A stretch of 64,000 nucleotides of DNA from Thermoanaerobaculia bacterium (GCA_030431255.1 JAUIJL010000003.1:550711-614710); one strand, 5' to 3'. Shown: positions 41,901 to 51,095, numbered from the stretch's first letter. A program made the numbers and translations. The notes: generated by a model from the letters alone, not told the origin.

Positions 41901-43594
41901 GCACCGCGTCGGCGGACGGCAGCCCCGTCACGATCGAGCTCCTCGATTCCGTGGCTCGAGACTTCGATCAAGAACCACCCTCGGGCCGGTTCGACGAAGC
42001 CGTCCATCCAAGGCAGGTCCACAGCGACGCGGGTGACGGTTTCGATCTGTCTGCGGCGGTGGCGGAGTGGCTGCGATTCCAAGGGCCCATAGCCGTCGAC
42101 GATCTGGAGGCCGTTTTCGGGCTTGGAAACGGCCGTTTGTCCTCGGTCCTGGAGCCGCTTTTGGAGAGTCGGACCGTGGTGCTCGACGAGCTGACGGGCA
42201 AGCCCGGTTTGCAGGAAGTCTGTGACGCAGAGAACCTCGAGGTCCTGCTCAGATGGTTGCGTCAAGACCAGCGACCCCAATTTGAGCCCAGGCCGGTCCA
42301 CGAGCTTCCCCTTTTCTTGGCGGATCAACAGGGATTGACGGCGCCGAGCGACGGCCTGGAGGGTCTCCAAGAGCGTCTTGAGCAGCTTTTCGGCTTGCCG
42401 TTGCCCGCCGGCGCGTGGGAAACGGAGGTGCTGCCGGCTCGCTTGGATCCTTATTATCCATCGTGGCTCGACTCGGCCATGCAGCAAAGCGATCTATGTT
42501 GGTTGGGCTGCGGCAAGGAGCGAGCCACCTTCGGCTTCGACTCGGACCTCGAGCTCTTTTTCGATCCCGCGACGGACGAAATTGTGAAAGAGGCAGACGG
42601 GGACGAGGAGTCGGAGGCGGTGACGGAGGTGCTGAGGCTCTTCGAGCCGACCGGTGCCCGTTTCAGCACCGAGGAGCTGATCCGAAAATCGGCCGGAACA
42701 GCGGCTGAGGTGGAGGAGGCGTTGTGGAAGGCGGCCTGGCAGGGGCGGGTGATCAACGACACTTGGATCGCGGTCCGCCAGGGGGTCCAGAACCAATTTC
42801 AATCCATGGCCGAGAGCTCCCGCGCCCAGCGATATCCACGCAGGAATGCGGGGGCCGGGATGTCCCGCCAGAGGGTTGTTCGGTCTCGCGCCGGGCGGGG
42901 CAGTGGTTGGCAATTGGCGGTGCCGAGGGCCGGGGCTTGGATGAAGATCGATGCTCCGGGACCTCCACAGGACGCGTTGGAGGCGGAGGAGCAGGTGAAG
43001 GATCGGGTGCGGTTGTTGCTCGCACGTTACGGTGTGCTCTTCCGGGAGCTGGTGAAGCGGGAGCTGCCGGTCTTTCAGTGGAGCCGTGTGTTTCGTACCC
43101 TGCGCTTGATGGAGCTTTCCGGAGAAGTGTTGGCGGGTTATTTCTTCACCGGTCCGAGGGGGCTGCAATTCATGGCCCACGGCGCCTTTCGGCGTCTCGC
43201 CAGTGGCCTTGGAGAAGACGTCGTTTTCGGTTTCAACGCGGCCGACCCGGCTTCCCTGTGCGGGGTCGAGCTGGAAGGTCTCAAGGCCGAGCTGCCGTCC
43301 CGGTTGGTGACCACCCACGTGGTCTACCACGGTCACGACTTGGTCTTGGTGTCGAAACGTCGGGGCAAGGAGCTCGACGTCCGAATCATCCCGGATCATC
43401 CGCGCATCGATCAAGTCTGGAGGGTGATCCAGCGTTTGATCACCCGCGAGGTGCAGCCCTTGGGGTCTATTCTGGTGGAGCAGATCAACGGCGAGCCGGC
43501 CGCCCAAAGCCCATTCGTCCCGTCTTTGGGCGAGGCCTTTCGGGCGACTCGAGAAGGACCCAATCTGCGGCTGTGGAAACGCTACATGAGGTGA
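38948..43594 (+). CDS. lhr: Lhr-type superfamily 2 helicase
   Basis: 1548 residues, like full-length bacterial Lhr (about 1540). It starts at GTG 38948, overlapping the TGA of the last upstream mini-ORF. The SF2 motifs are complete: Q-like PTEAQASSWPHIAAGRHVLV, motif I SAPTGSGKT (~59-67), motif II LDEIHAV (~182), motif III LSATV, and motif VI QRIGRAGHG. The Lhr winged-helix and core beta-sheet domains follow (LLYMAGGTIADRGYFALRLH, WERSIGDSFTLGTQSWQIRK). The remaining about 650 residues correspond to the Lhr C-terminal domain with further winged helices. Lhr is a 3'-5' helicase that unwinds DNA/RNA hybrids and is linked to DNA repair. Confidence 0.95.
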   Translation: MTATDSPRPRRAKPVKPSDGLAPFDPLIRRWFVEEIGDPTEAQASSWPHIAAGRHVLVSAPTGSGKTLTAFLWALDQLLTGAWSGDKVRVLYISPLRALNTDIRRNLQAPLAALRLRFEDAGRPVPRIQVATRSGDTPQNERRKMLRHPPEILVTTPESLNVLLTSRSGRELLGDLKAVILDEIHAVVGSKRGTHLMTAIDRLVLLSGEFQRIALSATVKPMEAVAEMVGGYEMLSDGQEPAYRARPVRILRSTASKQYQVKVRFPIDVDPESEMDDDSMWEMLTRDFRKVIGRNQSTLLFANSRRMTEKATRLLNVGAAAELAYSHHGSLSREVRSVVEKRLKDGALKAIVATNSLELGIDVGSLDEVLLIQAPRSVSSAVQRIGRAGHGVGEVSRGVFYPTYGRDLMESAVVARAVVEQDIEELHPVEAPLDVLAQVILSMTVGEPWDLDELYHQVRTSWAYHHLSRRQFDSVLDMLAGRFADSRIRELRPRVHLDRARGTIKARKGVDRLLYMAGGTIADRGYFALRLHDTNAKIGDLDEEFVWERSIGDSFTLGTQSWQIRKITHNDVLVAPGRGPAGIAPFWRADAQDRGFELCQKMAAFLSRAESRLNRADFRQELEKEWRLEPKAVEALVEFLTEQKTSTQGKLPRDDRLLVERCRDRTGGKGGSELVILHTFWGGTVNRPLAMAMKASWDAAYPDPIDIFSDDCCIMARLPEHVQAAELFSLVPPDQVEELLRRCLENTGFFGSRFRWAAGISLLLPKAGFRQRMPLWLSRQKSKKLLDSVHDYGDFPILLETWRTCLRDEFDLPHLKHNLQAVREAQIPLLEVRSERPSPLAAGLVWQYTNQYMYEDDSPDLSRQGSGVSSDVLQELIHSPHLRPRIPVSLVRDFRSKVQRLASGYSPAPGDELVLWIEERQLIPAAEWAELLDAVARDHELSELEIVDLLGQGSRVVSARLPGGAPVITTRAALHRLGRALSLDSTASADGSPVTIELLDSVARDFDQEPPSGRFDEAVHPRQVHSDAGDGFDLSAAVAEWLRFQGPIAVDDLEAVFGLGNGRLSSVLEPLLESRTVVLDELTGKPGLQEVCDAENLEVLLRWLRQDQRPQFEPRPVHELPLFLADQQGLTAPSDGLEGLQERLEQLFGLPLPAGAWETEVLPARLDPYYPSWLDSAMQQSDLCWLGCGKERATFGFDSDLELFFDPATDEIVKEADGDEESEAVTEVLRLFEPTGARFSTEELIRKSAGTAAEVEEALWKAAWQGRVINDTWIAVRQGVQNQFQSMAESSRAQRYPRRNAGAGMSRQRVVRSRAGRGSGWQLAVPRAGAWMKIDAPGPPQDALEAEEQVKDRVRLLLARYGVLFRELVKRELPVFQWSRVFRTLRLMELSGEVLAGYFFTGPRGLQFMAHGAFRRLASGLGEDVVFGFNAADPASLCGVELEGLKAELPSRLVTTHVVYHGHDLVLVSKRRGKELDVRIIPDHPRIDQVWRVIQRLITREVQPLGSILVEQINGEPAAQSPFVPSLGEAFRATREGPNLRLWKRYMR

Positions 43595-43607
43595 AGCAGG
43601 GAACGGC

Positions 43608-46223
43608 TCAGTCGGCCTCGTGCTGCTCGTCCTCGTCTTTGTCCTTCTGCTTCCAGACCTCGCGAACAGCGGTCCAATCGGCGATCTGGCTCGGCATCCG
43701 CTCGCCTTCTTTGGGCAAGTAGAAGGGCTCCTGCTGGAACCACGGCAGGGACATGATGCGCTTCCATTCTTGATCGAATGACCGCTCGGGGCGGGTGCCC
43801 TCGACAAAGAATTCCTCGATTCTCTTGTCGCCCCCCGGGCCCCAGAGCAATCCGCTGCCGGCGTCGATCCACGCGGTCTCGATGCCCGGGGGGCGCTCGA
43901 AGGTCTCGCCTTCGGTCAGCCAGCCCTGCTCGAGGCCTTTCTCCACCAAGTCGCTCCAGATGGGTAGGGCGGCTTTGGCGCCGGTCATGCCCCGGCCGAT
44001 GAATTTCTTCTTGTCGTAACCGACCCAAGAGAGGATGGTGTAGCGGGGGGTGAAACCCACGAACCAAGCGTCGGTATAGGCGTTGGTGGTACCGGTTTTT
44101 CCGCCGGTTTCAATGGGCAGGCGGGCGAGCTTTCCAGCCGCGGTGCCGCGCAAGGAGACCCCTTGGAGAATCTTGGTCAAGACAAAGGCAATTTGGGGCT
44201 CCATGGCTTTGGAAGCCCGCGGCAAATGATCGTAGATCAGCCTGCCATTGCGCGCCTCGATGCGCTCGATAGTGTAAGGCTCCACATAGATGCCCTGGTT
44301 GACGATCGCGGCGTAGGCCGCAGCCAGCTCCAAGGGGGATAGGTCCGCGGCACCGAGGGCTAGGCTGGGGTAGGGCAGCAGATCCGATTGAATGCCGGCG
44401 CGCCGGGCGAAATCGATCACCCGATCGGCGCCCACTAGGTCCATCAGCTTGACGGAAGCGACATTGACGGATTTCTCTAGGGCGTTCCGCAGGGTGGTGA
44501 TGCCGTAGTACTTGCGGTAGTAGTTTCGCGGGCTGTAAAGGTCGTCTTCAGAGGCGCCTTTGAACACCGCCGGCCCGTCGAAAAGGGTGTCGGCGGCGGT
44601 GAAGCCGTTTTCCAAAGCCGCGCCGAAGACGAAGGGCTTAAAGGCCGAGCCGATTTGGCGGCGGGCTTGGATGGCGCGGTTGAACTCGTTGCGCTCGAAG
44701 TCCCAGCCGCCGACCATGGCGCGAATGGCACCGGTGGAGGATTCGATCACCAATACCGCGGCTTCCAGCTCGGGTTCTTGGGCGAGAAAGACTCGCGGCT
44801 CGGCGTCCTCACTGCCGTTCTCATCGGCGTCGCCCGAGGTCTCCAGACGGAACCATGCCACGTTGCCGGCTTTGAGCAATCGGTCGGCACGCTTGCGGCC
44901 CGTCCATTTAAAGCCCTCGGGTTTGAGCTCGTAAGTGGCGTCGCGGTATCGGATCAGAGCCTTGCGAGCATCGGCTTGAACCACCAAACCCTCGAACCAT
45001 TGACCGCTTTCCACCGGCGCTTCACCCCAAGACGGCAAGGCGACCTCCTCGAGGTTCTCGGCGTCGATATGCTCGGGAACCCCGCGCCAGCCCTTGCTTT
45101 GGTCGAGCTCGACCAATTTCTCGTGCACCGCTTGCTCGGCGGCCGCTTGAATCGCGGGGTCGAGGGTGGTTTGGACCCGTAGGCCTCGATCGTAGAGCTC
45201 GGTGGCGCCGTAGGTGTCGATCAAATGGCGACGCACTTCCTCTGTGAAATAGGGGCCGAGCTCCTTTTCCTGACGGCGGCTGGTCACCAAGAGGGGCTGG
45301 GATACGGCGTCGGCATAGGCGTCCTGGGTGAGATACCCCTCCTCGAGCATCCGCTTCAGCACCCAATTTCGACGTTGGGTGACCTCGGCGGGGCGCCGAT
45401 GCACGCTGAAGTGGTTCGGTCGCTGGGGAATGCCCGCCAGGGTGGCCGCCTCCGCCGCGGTCAAATCGCCGGCGGATTTGTTGAAATAGGCTCGGGCCGC
45501 GGCCTCCATTCCGTAATTGCCGTGGCCGAGATTGACCATATTGGCGTACATGGTCAGCAATTGCTGCTTGCTGTAGTTCTTTTCCAGCTCCACGGCCAGA
45601 AACGCCTCTTCGACCTTGCGCCACCACTTCTGCTCACGGGTCAAGCTGAAGAGGGCCCTGGCGAGCTGCATGGTGATGGTGGAGGCGCCTTCCTTGATCC
45701 GACCCGCCCGGAAGTTGGTCACCGCGGCGCGGGCGACGCCTTTGAGGTCGATGCCGCCGTGTTGAAAGAAATTCGCGTCCTCGGTGGCCAGGATGGCATC
45801 CTGGAGAACCTTCGGGACCTCGCCCTCCCGCAGCATGATCCGGTTTTCCCGAGAGTAGGTCCGAACCACAGCGCCGTGGCGATCGAAAACCTCGGTGACC
45901 AAGCGTGGCACGAAGGAGTCGAGCTCTGCCACCTCCGGTCGTCGAATCGAGGCCGCGACTCCCACCCCGGCGGCCGACGCCAAAAGAGCGGCCACCAAGG
46001 GGTAGATCACCAATAGCCTGGCGCGCTTCCAGCCCTGGCTCGGGGCGGGCACCCCCGGAGGTGGCCGGCGATCGATATCCGGGCTTTGGGCCAGGGGTTT
46101 GGGTGGTGCACCGCCGCCGATTCCAGTAGCCAAGGGATTAATTTTCGGGCGAGAGTCGGCGGACGACTCCGGCTCCTTGGATTCGTTTGGGGATGGGGCA
46201 TCGGAAGGTTGGTCGAGGTCCAT
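43608..46223 (-). CDS. mrcA: Class A penicillin-binding protein (PBP1A-like)
   Basis: 871 residues from ATG 46223. A longer frame to 46358 overlaps the upstream PBP gene and is rejected. A polar cytoplasmic head of about 85 residues precedes one TM helix (LLVIYPLVAALLASAAGVGV). The GT51 transglycosylase domain has ATEDANFFQHGGID (catalytic Glu), EGASTITMQLAR and GHGNYGMEAAARAYF. An OB-like insert (~400-470) comes next. The transpeptidase domain shows SAFK (active Ser), SVN and KTGTTN. It polymerises and cross-links peptidoglycan in the periplasm. It lies 7 bp after a second PBP gene, so both are one transcription unit. The C-terminus is acidic and Lys/Asp-rich (WKQKDKDEDEQHEAD). Confidence 0.94.
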   Translation of the reverse strand: MDLDQPSDAPSPNESKEPESSADSRPKINPLATGIGGGAPPKPLAQSPDIDRRPPPGVPAPSQGWKRARLLVIYPLVAALLASAAGVGVAASIRRPEVAELDSFVPRLVTEVFDRHGAVVRTYSRENRIMLREGEVPKVLQDAILATEDANFFQHGGIDLKGVARAAVTNFRAGRIKEGASTITMQLARALFSLTREQKWWRKVEEAFLAVELEKNYSKQQLLTMYANMVNLGHGNYGMEAAARAYFNKSAGDLTAAEAATLAGIPQRPNHFSVHRRPAEVTQRRNWVLKRMLEEGYLTQDAYADAVSQPLLVTSRRQEKELGPYFTEEVRRHLIDTYGATELYDRGLRVQTTLDPAIQAAAEQAVHEKLVELDQSKGWRGVPEHIDAENLEEVALPSWGEAPVESGQWFEGLVVQADARKALIRYRDATYELKPEGFKWTGRKRADRLLKAGNVAWFRLETSGDADENGSEDAEPRVFLAQEPELEAAVLVIESSTGAIRAMVGGWDFERNEFNRAIQARRQIGSAFKPFVFGAALENGFTAADTLFDGPAVFKGASEDDLYSPRNYYRKYYGITTLRNALEKSVNVASVKLMDLVGADRVIDFARRAGIQSDLLPYPSLALGAADLSPLELAAAYAAIVNQGIYVEPYTIERIEARNGRLIYDHLPRASKAMEPQIAFVLTKILQGVSLRGTAAGKLARLPIETGGKTGTTNAYTDAWFVGFTPRYTILSWVGYDKKKFIGRGMTGAKAALPIWSDLVEKGLEQGWLTEGETFERPPGIETAWIDAGSGLLWGPGGDKRIEEFFVEGTRPERSFDQEWKRIMSLPWFQQEPFYLPKEGERMPSQIADWTAVREVWKQKDKDEDEQHEAD

Positions 46224-46230
46224 GAGCTGA

Positions 46231-48495
46231 TTATAAATGCCATCTCGCCTTGGCGGTTCGCCAATCCTCCACTTCTGCCGGCATTCGCTCGCCCTCCTTG
46301 GCCAGGTAGAAAGGTTCTTGCAAGTACCAAGGCAGGTTGAGCCTTTGCAGCTCCTCATCGCTCACCGATCGATTGGGCTCGGTGCCGTCGAGAAACGACT
46401 CCACCATGGAGCTCCCCAGGCCGTCCCGGGCCAGCAGTCCAGTCCGAGGCTCGATGGCGGCGGTGCTGATGCCGCTCGGGGCGGGCGCAAAGGTCTCCCC
46501 CGGCTCGAGCCAACCGGTCTCTAAACCGTGCTCGACGATCCGGTGCCACATGGGTAGGGCCGCGGCTGAGCCGGTCATCCCCGGACCGATGGGCTGCTTT
46601 TGGTCCCTACCGACCCAAGTGAGGATGGTGTAGCGGGGGGTGAAACCCACGAACCAAGCGTCGGTGGAGCGGTTGGTGGTTCCCGTTTTACCGGCGGTAG
46701 CGATCGGAAGGACCCGGAGACGCCGGGCGGAGCCCCTGTGGGCCACCCCTTCGAGCATCCGACGCAGCAAATAGGCGATCTGGGGCGAAAATGCCCGGCG
46801 ACCTTGGATTTGGTGCTCTTCCAGGACTCGACCGTCCTGGGCGCTGACCGACTCGATGAAATAGGGCTCCACCCAGATGCCTTGGTTGGCGACGGCCCCG
46901 TAGGCCGCGGCCAGCTCCAGGGGCTGCAGATCCGCGGCGCCGAGGGCGAGGCTCGGATAGGCCGGCAGGGGGCTCTCGATACCGCAGCGCCGGGCGACGT
47001 CGATCACCCGCTGGACACCGACCATGTCCAGGAGCTTGACCGCCGTGACGTTGAGGGAGCTCTCCAGAGCCCGGCGCAGGGTCGTGACGCCGTAGTATTT
47101 CCGGGCATGGTTGCGCGGGCTGTAAGTGAGCTTGTTGCCGGCTCCAGGCAGCAGCACCGGGCCGTCGAAAATCGTATCCGCAGGTGTGAAGCCGTTCTCG
47201 AGGGCCGCGGCGTAGACGAAGAGCTTGAAGGCGGATCCCACCTGACGGCGGGCCTGGATGACCCGATTGAACTCACTTTCAGCATAGTCGAATCCACCGA
47301 CCATGGCCCGAATCGCGCCGGTCTCGGTTTCCAAGACCAGGGCCGCACCTTCGAGCTCAGGGTTGTGGGCTTCGTCTGCGCCCGGCTCCGCAGACCGACC
47401 TCTGGGCTTGCCCGTGATGCGTCGATCTAATTGCACGAGCTGCTCGCGCAAGGCCTTTTCAGCGGACCGTTGAATTCGCGGATCCAAGGTGGTCCTGACC
47501 GTCAGACCTCGGTCGTAGAGGGTGTCGGTGCCGTATTGCGAGACCACGGCTCGGCGGGTTTGCTCCGCGAAATGGGGGCCCAAAGCCTCGTCCTCTCGGG
47601 TCCTCGGAATCACCGCTAGGGGGGAGGAGGTGGCTTCCTGATATTGCAGCTCGGTGATGTGATTCATGGCCAGCATCCGTCGCAGGACCTTGTCCCGGCG
47701 TTTCAACACCAGCTCGGGTTTGAAATATGGGCTGTAGTCAGCGGGCCGTTGGGGGATTCCCGCGAGGGTGGCGGCCTCCGCCAGGCTCAGCTGATGCACG
47801 GATTTCCCGAAGTAGGCCCGTGCGCCGGCTTCCATGCCGTAGTTGCCATGGCCCAAGTTGACATAATTGGCGTACATGGTGACGATCTGCTGTTTGCTGA
47901 ACCTCTTTTCCAGCTCCACCGCCAAAAACGCCTCCTCGATTTTTCGCATCCATGCCTTCTCGCGGCTGAGGTTGAACAGCCCTCGGGCGTATTGCATGGT
48001 GAGGGTAGAAGCTCCTTCGGAGTGTTTTCCGGTGGTCACATTCACCACAACAGCCCTCAGGATGGCCTTGGGATCCACCCCGCCGTGGTGATAGAAGCGA
48101 GCATCTTCTGTGTCGACGATGGCGTGGGCCAAGAGCTCGGGGACCTCGCCTTCCCTGAGCAGAATGCGGTTCTCCCGGGAGTATTTGCGCAGCTCATCGC
48201 CGCCGGCGGCCAGTAGGAGGGTGCTGGTTTTCGGCAGCCGCTCCGTGGCGGTTTCGACTTCGGGGCGATGGATGGAAGCGGCAAAGAGCACCCCAGCGAA
48301 CATGCCGAGAAGCGCGCACGCCGAAGGCAGGGTGATTGCCAGGCGCAGCCGCAGGTCGGACCACAGCGCGAAGTATGCGGGCGGCCGCTTGACCGCGGCA
48401 TATGCGGTCTCCGGAGTCTGGGGAGGCCGAGGAAGGCTAGCCTGGATCCAAGGGGTTTCGCTGAGATCGAGGGGTGGGTGGGTGATTTCGCTCAT
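46231..48495 (-). CDS. Second class A penicillin-binding protein, no OB insert
   Basis: 754 residues from ATG 48495 (MSEITHPP; ATG 48519 is also possible). One TM helix (LAITLPSACALLGMFAGVLF) precedes GT51 (DTEDARFYHHGGVD, EGASTLTMQYAR, GHGNYGMEAGARAYF) and a transpeptidase with SAFK, SLN and KTGTTN. It is clearly a paralogue of the downstream PBP, but the segment between the two domains is about 100 residues shorter, lacking the OB-like insert. All catalytic motifs are intact. Tandem class A PBPs may have different partners or conditions of use. It diverges from a MaoC-like gene across about 70 bp. Confidence 0.93.
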   Translation of the reverse strand: MSEITHPPLDLSETPWIQASLPRPPQTPETAYAAVKRPPAYFALWSDLRLRLAITLPSACALLGMFAGVLFAASIHRPEVETATERLPKTSTLLLAAGGDELRKYSRENRILLREGEVPELLAHAIVDTEDARFYHHGGVDPKAILRAVVVNVTTGKHSEGASTLTMQYARGLFNLSREKAWMRKIEEAFLAVELEKRFSKQQIVTMYANYVNLGHGNYGMEAGARAYFGKSVHQLSLAEAATLAGIPQRPADYSPYFKPELVLKRRDKVLRRMLAMNHITELQYQEATSSPLAVIPRTREDEALGPHFAEQTRRAVVSQYGTDTLYDRGLTVRTTLDPRIQRSAEKALREQLVQLDRRITGKPRGRSAEPGADEAHNPELEGAALVLETETGAIRAMVGGFDYAESEFNRVIQARRQVGSAFKLFVYAAALENGFTPADTIFDGPVLLPGAGNKLTYSPRNHARKYYGVTTLRRALESSLNVTAVKLLDMVGVQRVIDVARRCGIESPLPAYPSLALGAADLQPLELAAAYGAVANQGIWVEPYFIESVSAQDGRVLEEHQIQGRRAFSPQIAYLLRRMLEGVAHRGSARRLRVLPIATAGKTGTTNRSTDAWFVGFTPRYTILTWVGRDQKQPIGPGMTGSAAALPMWHRIVEHGLETGWLEPGETFAPAPSGISTAAIEPRTGLLARDGLGSSMVESFLDGTEPNRSVSDEELQRLNLPWYLQEPFYLAKEGERMPAEVEDWRTAKARWHL

Positions 48496-48564
48496 GGAAG
48501 CAGAGTAGGAAACGTTCATGGCGAGGTTGTGGCGAAAAAAAGCCACTACCGATAAGTTTGTGCC

Positions 48565-49434
48565 ATGCCCATGCCGACCCCACATACCGTGTCACGTCCC
48601 CCTGCCCCTTGGCGGTTGATGCTACGTGCCCTCGTACCTCGACGGCGCCCCCCGGGCATCGACGGCTTGCCTGAGCTGCTTGTGGAGGAGCAATCCATTC
48701 CACAAGCCAGGCTCAACGACTACCTAGAGGTTTGCGGCTTTCCCAAAACAGAGCACGTCCCCTTGTCCTACCTTTTCGTCGCCGGTTTCATGCCACAGGT
48801 CTTATTGGTCACCGATGCTCGTTTCCCGCTCAAAGCGCTCGGCATGGTGCATATCGGCAATCGATTCGAGCTGCTGCAACCGATTCGAACGGGTTCGAGC
48901 TTGACCGTAAAGACCCGGGCTGTCGAAATAGAAACCGTCGCCAAGGGGCGCCAAGTCACTGTCGAGACGATGTTCTTCCAGGGTGGTGTCGAGGCCGCCC
49001 GATCGACCTCCGTCAACTTTGCCCGGGGTGGCGGGCATGGTCGCCCCTCAGAGACCAAGGCGGCGGCCGCTCCCGAGGACCTCGAGCCGATCCAATGGCA
49101 GCTCGAGCCCACCATCGGGAAACGCTACGCCCGGGTTTCCGGCGACTACAATCCCATTCATCTCTATGGATGGAGCGCGCGGCTGCTGGGTTTCCGTCGT
49201 CCGATCGCCCACGGCATGTATTTGGTGGGTCGAGCCTTGGCAGACATCGAGCGCTCCCGGCAAGAGTCGGGCGAGACCGATCTCTTGCGTCGGTTGGACG
49301 TTCGTTTCAAGACCCCGACCTTCCTGCCATCTCGGTCAAAGCTCTACCTACGGCGTGAGGCGGAGAGATACTATTTCGAGCTTTGGAACCAAGCTGAGGA
49401 CCGACCGCATGTGGTGGGTGAATGTGCTTGCTGA
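48565..49434 (+). CDS. MaoC-like double-hotdog hydratase
   Basis: 289 residues, the size of a two-hotdog MaoC/FAS-type enoyl-acyl hydratase. The C-terminal half carries the hydratase-2 motif YARVSGDYNPIHLYGWSARL followed by FRRPIAHGMYLVG, with the Asp/His pair. The N-terminal hotdog is degenerate, as in the family (LSYLFVAGFMPQVLLVTDAR). It hydrates (or dehydrates) an acyl-CoA or acyl-ACP in the cytoplasm. The ribosome site at ATG 48565 is weak, and a second ATG lies two codons on. No other fatty-acid gene is adjacent, so the pathway is open. Confidence 0.85.
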   Translation: MPMPTPHTVSRPPAPWRLMLRALVPRRRPPGIDGLPELLVEEQSIPQARLNDYLEVCGFPKTEHVPLSYLFVAGFMPQVLLVTDARFPLKALGMVHIGNRFELLQPIRTGSSLTVKTRAVEIETVAKGRQVTVETMFFQGGVEAARSTSVNFARGGGHGRPSETKAAAAPEDLEPIQWQLEPTIGKRYARVSGDYNPIHLYGWSARLLGFRRPIAHGMYLVGRALADIERSRQESGETDLLRRLDVRFKTPTFLPSRSKLYLRREAERYYFELWNQAEDRPHVVGECAC

Positions 49435-49523
49435 TGGAGAGTTTTTCCTTTGTGGGTCTCGTCGGCACCGAAAAGATCCAGAGTAGTGGCCCAAAAACAC
49501 TTTCGACCTGCTAGGATCTCGAA

Positions 49524-49943
49524 ATGAGCGGAACGGACACAGATATGCAGGAGGTCTTCTCTTCGGTCGCTGTCACCGAAGGGGTCAGAGTCGAGGCGAG
49601 GTCGCTCTTCGATCCGCATCGATCACGGCCCGAGAGCGGGCAATGGTTCTTCGTCTACACGATTTCCATCACCAACGAAGGGCCGATCACCATCCAGCTC
49701 CTGTCCCGCCATTGGATCATCCGGGATGAAGCCGGTGGCCTCGAGGAGGTCCGTGGCCCTGGGGTGGTGGGGGAGCAGCCGGTGTTGGTGCCCGGCGGCA
49801 CCTTTGAGTACACCTCTGGATGTCCGTTGACCACCGCCACCGGAACGATGGAAGGCACCTACCAGATGGTGAATGAGGAAGGCGAGGCCTTCGAGGTGCG
49901 CATCGCGCCTTTCGTGCTCAGCGAGCCCTTCGTCGTCAACTGA
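49524..49943 (+). CDS. apaG: ApaG domain protein
   Basis: 139 residues (ApaG is about 125), ATG with AGGA 8 nt upstream. The immunoglobulin-like ApaG fold is plain: VTEGVRVEARSLFDPHRSRP, YTISITNEGPITIQLLSRHW, VRGPGVVGEQPVLVPGGTFE, YTSGCPLTTATGTMEGTYQM. The protein was named from Co2+/Mg2+ resistance phenotypes in enterobacteria. It binds nucleotides or pyrophosphate in vitro, but its role is not settled. It follows the MaoC-like gene by 89 bp on the same strand. No apaH or ksgA is visible nearby, unlike in enterobacteria. Confidence 0.95.
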   Translation: MSGTDTDMQEVFSSVAVTEGVRVEARSLFDPHRSRPESGQWFFVYTISITNEGPITIQLLSRHWIIRDEAGGLEEVRGPGVVGEQPVLVPGGTFEYTSGCPLTTATGTMEGTYQMVNEEGEAFEVRIAPFVLSEPFVVN

Positions 49944-50240
49944 CCCCCGAGCCGGGCATCCTCACCCGGAGCAAGCCCACTCACGACATCAAGCACGGTC
50001 GCGTGAATCCACGACGCTGAAGGCCGAACCAAACGTTGCGCCCGTTCCGGCGTGATACCGATTCAGAATCACTAGATGGCCCTGCGGACCCCCGCTTTGG
50101 CGCCCAGGGCCGAAGTGGGGGAGAATAGACGACCCGGCCGGAGCCACTGTGCGCAGATCCGCTCATTGATAGACGCGCAGCGGGCTTCGGCCGGGTCATA
50201 TGGGAAACGTTTCAGATCGGGAATTCTTACGGAGGTCTTT
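49944..50240. other. 297-bp gap, nothing recognised
   Basis: The gap between apaG and the transglycosylase includes an in-frame upstream extension (from ATG 50076) of the next gene. That extension is arginine-rich without family resemblance and lacks a ribosome site, so I treat it as non-coding. Confidence 0.45.
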
Positions 50241-51095
50241 TTGGCGGCCTCGAGCGGCAGCTCCAGAAAACGCAGACGATCCCGGTCCGACCTGCGACCG
50301 TTGCACTGGCGAATTCGAGCCTTCCTTTGGCGACAGATTCGTCGCGGTGCCCGAGCCGCCTGGAGGTGGGTGAGCAGGGCTTGGCGCCGGATGGATACCT
50401 TTCATCGGCTGTTGGCGATCGGCACGGTGCTCTTCTTCGTCGTGATTTCTTACCTCACCAGCGCCACGGATCCGCGCTTGCCGTCGAAGAACGTGTGTGA
50501 AATGTTCACCAAACGTCCCTCGTGGTTCGTGCACGCCGATCGAGCGGAGAAGCATTGGGGGGCCCGGAAGTCGTTGCTCATGGCGTTTATTCGTCATGAA
50601 TCCGGCTTTCGCTCCAAGGTCAGACCACCCCGGCGCAAAATCCTTTGGATCTTTCCCGGACCCCGCTTGTCCACTGCCTACGGATATAGCCAAGCCCTAG
50701 ACTCCACTTGGCGGGAGTATCAGCTCCGACGGCGACGCCCCCGAGCGCGTCGAGACCGGTTCTCCGACGCGGTGGATTTTGTCGGCTGGTATGCCCGTGA
50801 GCTGAGCGCCGGCACCGGCATTCCGATGACGGATTCCTACAAGCTCTATTTGGCGTATCACGAAGGACCCGGTGGTTATGCCCAAGGACGCCACCGCAAC
50901 AAACCGGGAGTTTTGGCCGCCGCAGCCAGAGTCGCCAAAACTGCCGCGCTTTATGAACGCCAGCTCCAAGAGTGTGCCCCGAGGCTCAAGCGTCGTCAGA
51001 TGGGTTTTCTGGCATTGGAGATTTTACTTCTGGCGGGAATCGCGGCTGCCCTAGGTCTTCTTCTCAAGAAACGCCTGGCACCGAAACGGCCCTAG
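50241..51095 (+). CDS. Membrane-anchored lytic transglycosylase-like protein (SLT fold)
   Basis: 284 residues from TTG 50241, chosen because GGAGG lies 5 nt upstream. ATG 50076 and ATG 50391 lack ribosome sites. A very basic head precedes one TM helix (LLAIGTVLFFVVISYL). The catalytic domain follows: SWFVHADRAEKHWGARKSLL, AFIRHESGFRSKVRPPRRKI with the catalytic Glu, AYGYSQALDSTW, AVDFVGWYARELS, and YLAYHEGPGGYAQG. It should cleave the glycan strand of peptidoglycan to anhydro-muropeptides. A second TM helix lies near the C-terminus (LALEILLLAGIAAALGLLL). The final KKRLAPKRP is encoded by the first unit of a REP-like cluster, so the natural end may have been replaced. Confidence 0.78.
   Translation: MAASSGSSRKRRRSRSDLRPLHWRIRAFLWRQIRRGARAAWRWVSRAWRRMDTFHRLLAIGTVLFFVVISYLTSATDPRLPSKNVCEMFTKRPSWFVHADRAEKHWGARKSLLMAFIRHESGFRSKVRPPRRKILWIFPGPRLSTAYGYSQALDSTWREYQLRRRRPRARRDRFSDAVDFVGWYARELSAGTGIPMTDSYKLYLAYHEGPGGYAQGRHRNKPGVLAAAARVAKTAALYERQLQECAPRLKRRQMGFLALEILLLAGIAAALGLLLKKRLAPKRP

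Noticed and set aside
50076..50240. Longer N-terminus of the lytic transglycosylase from ATG 50076
   Set aside because: There is no ribosome site at that ATG, whereas TTG 50241 has GGAGG 5 nt upstream. The added residues are Arg-rich and show no family likeness.
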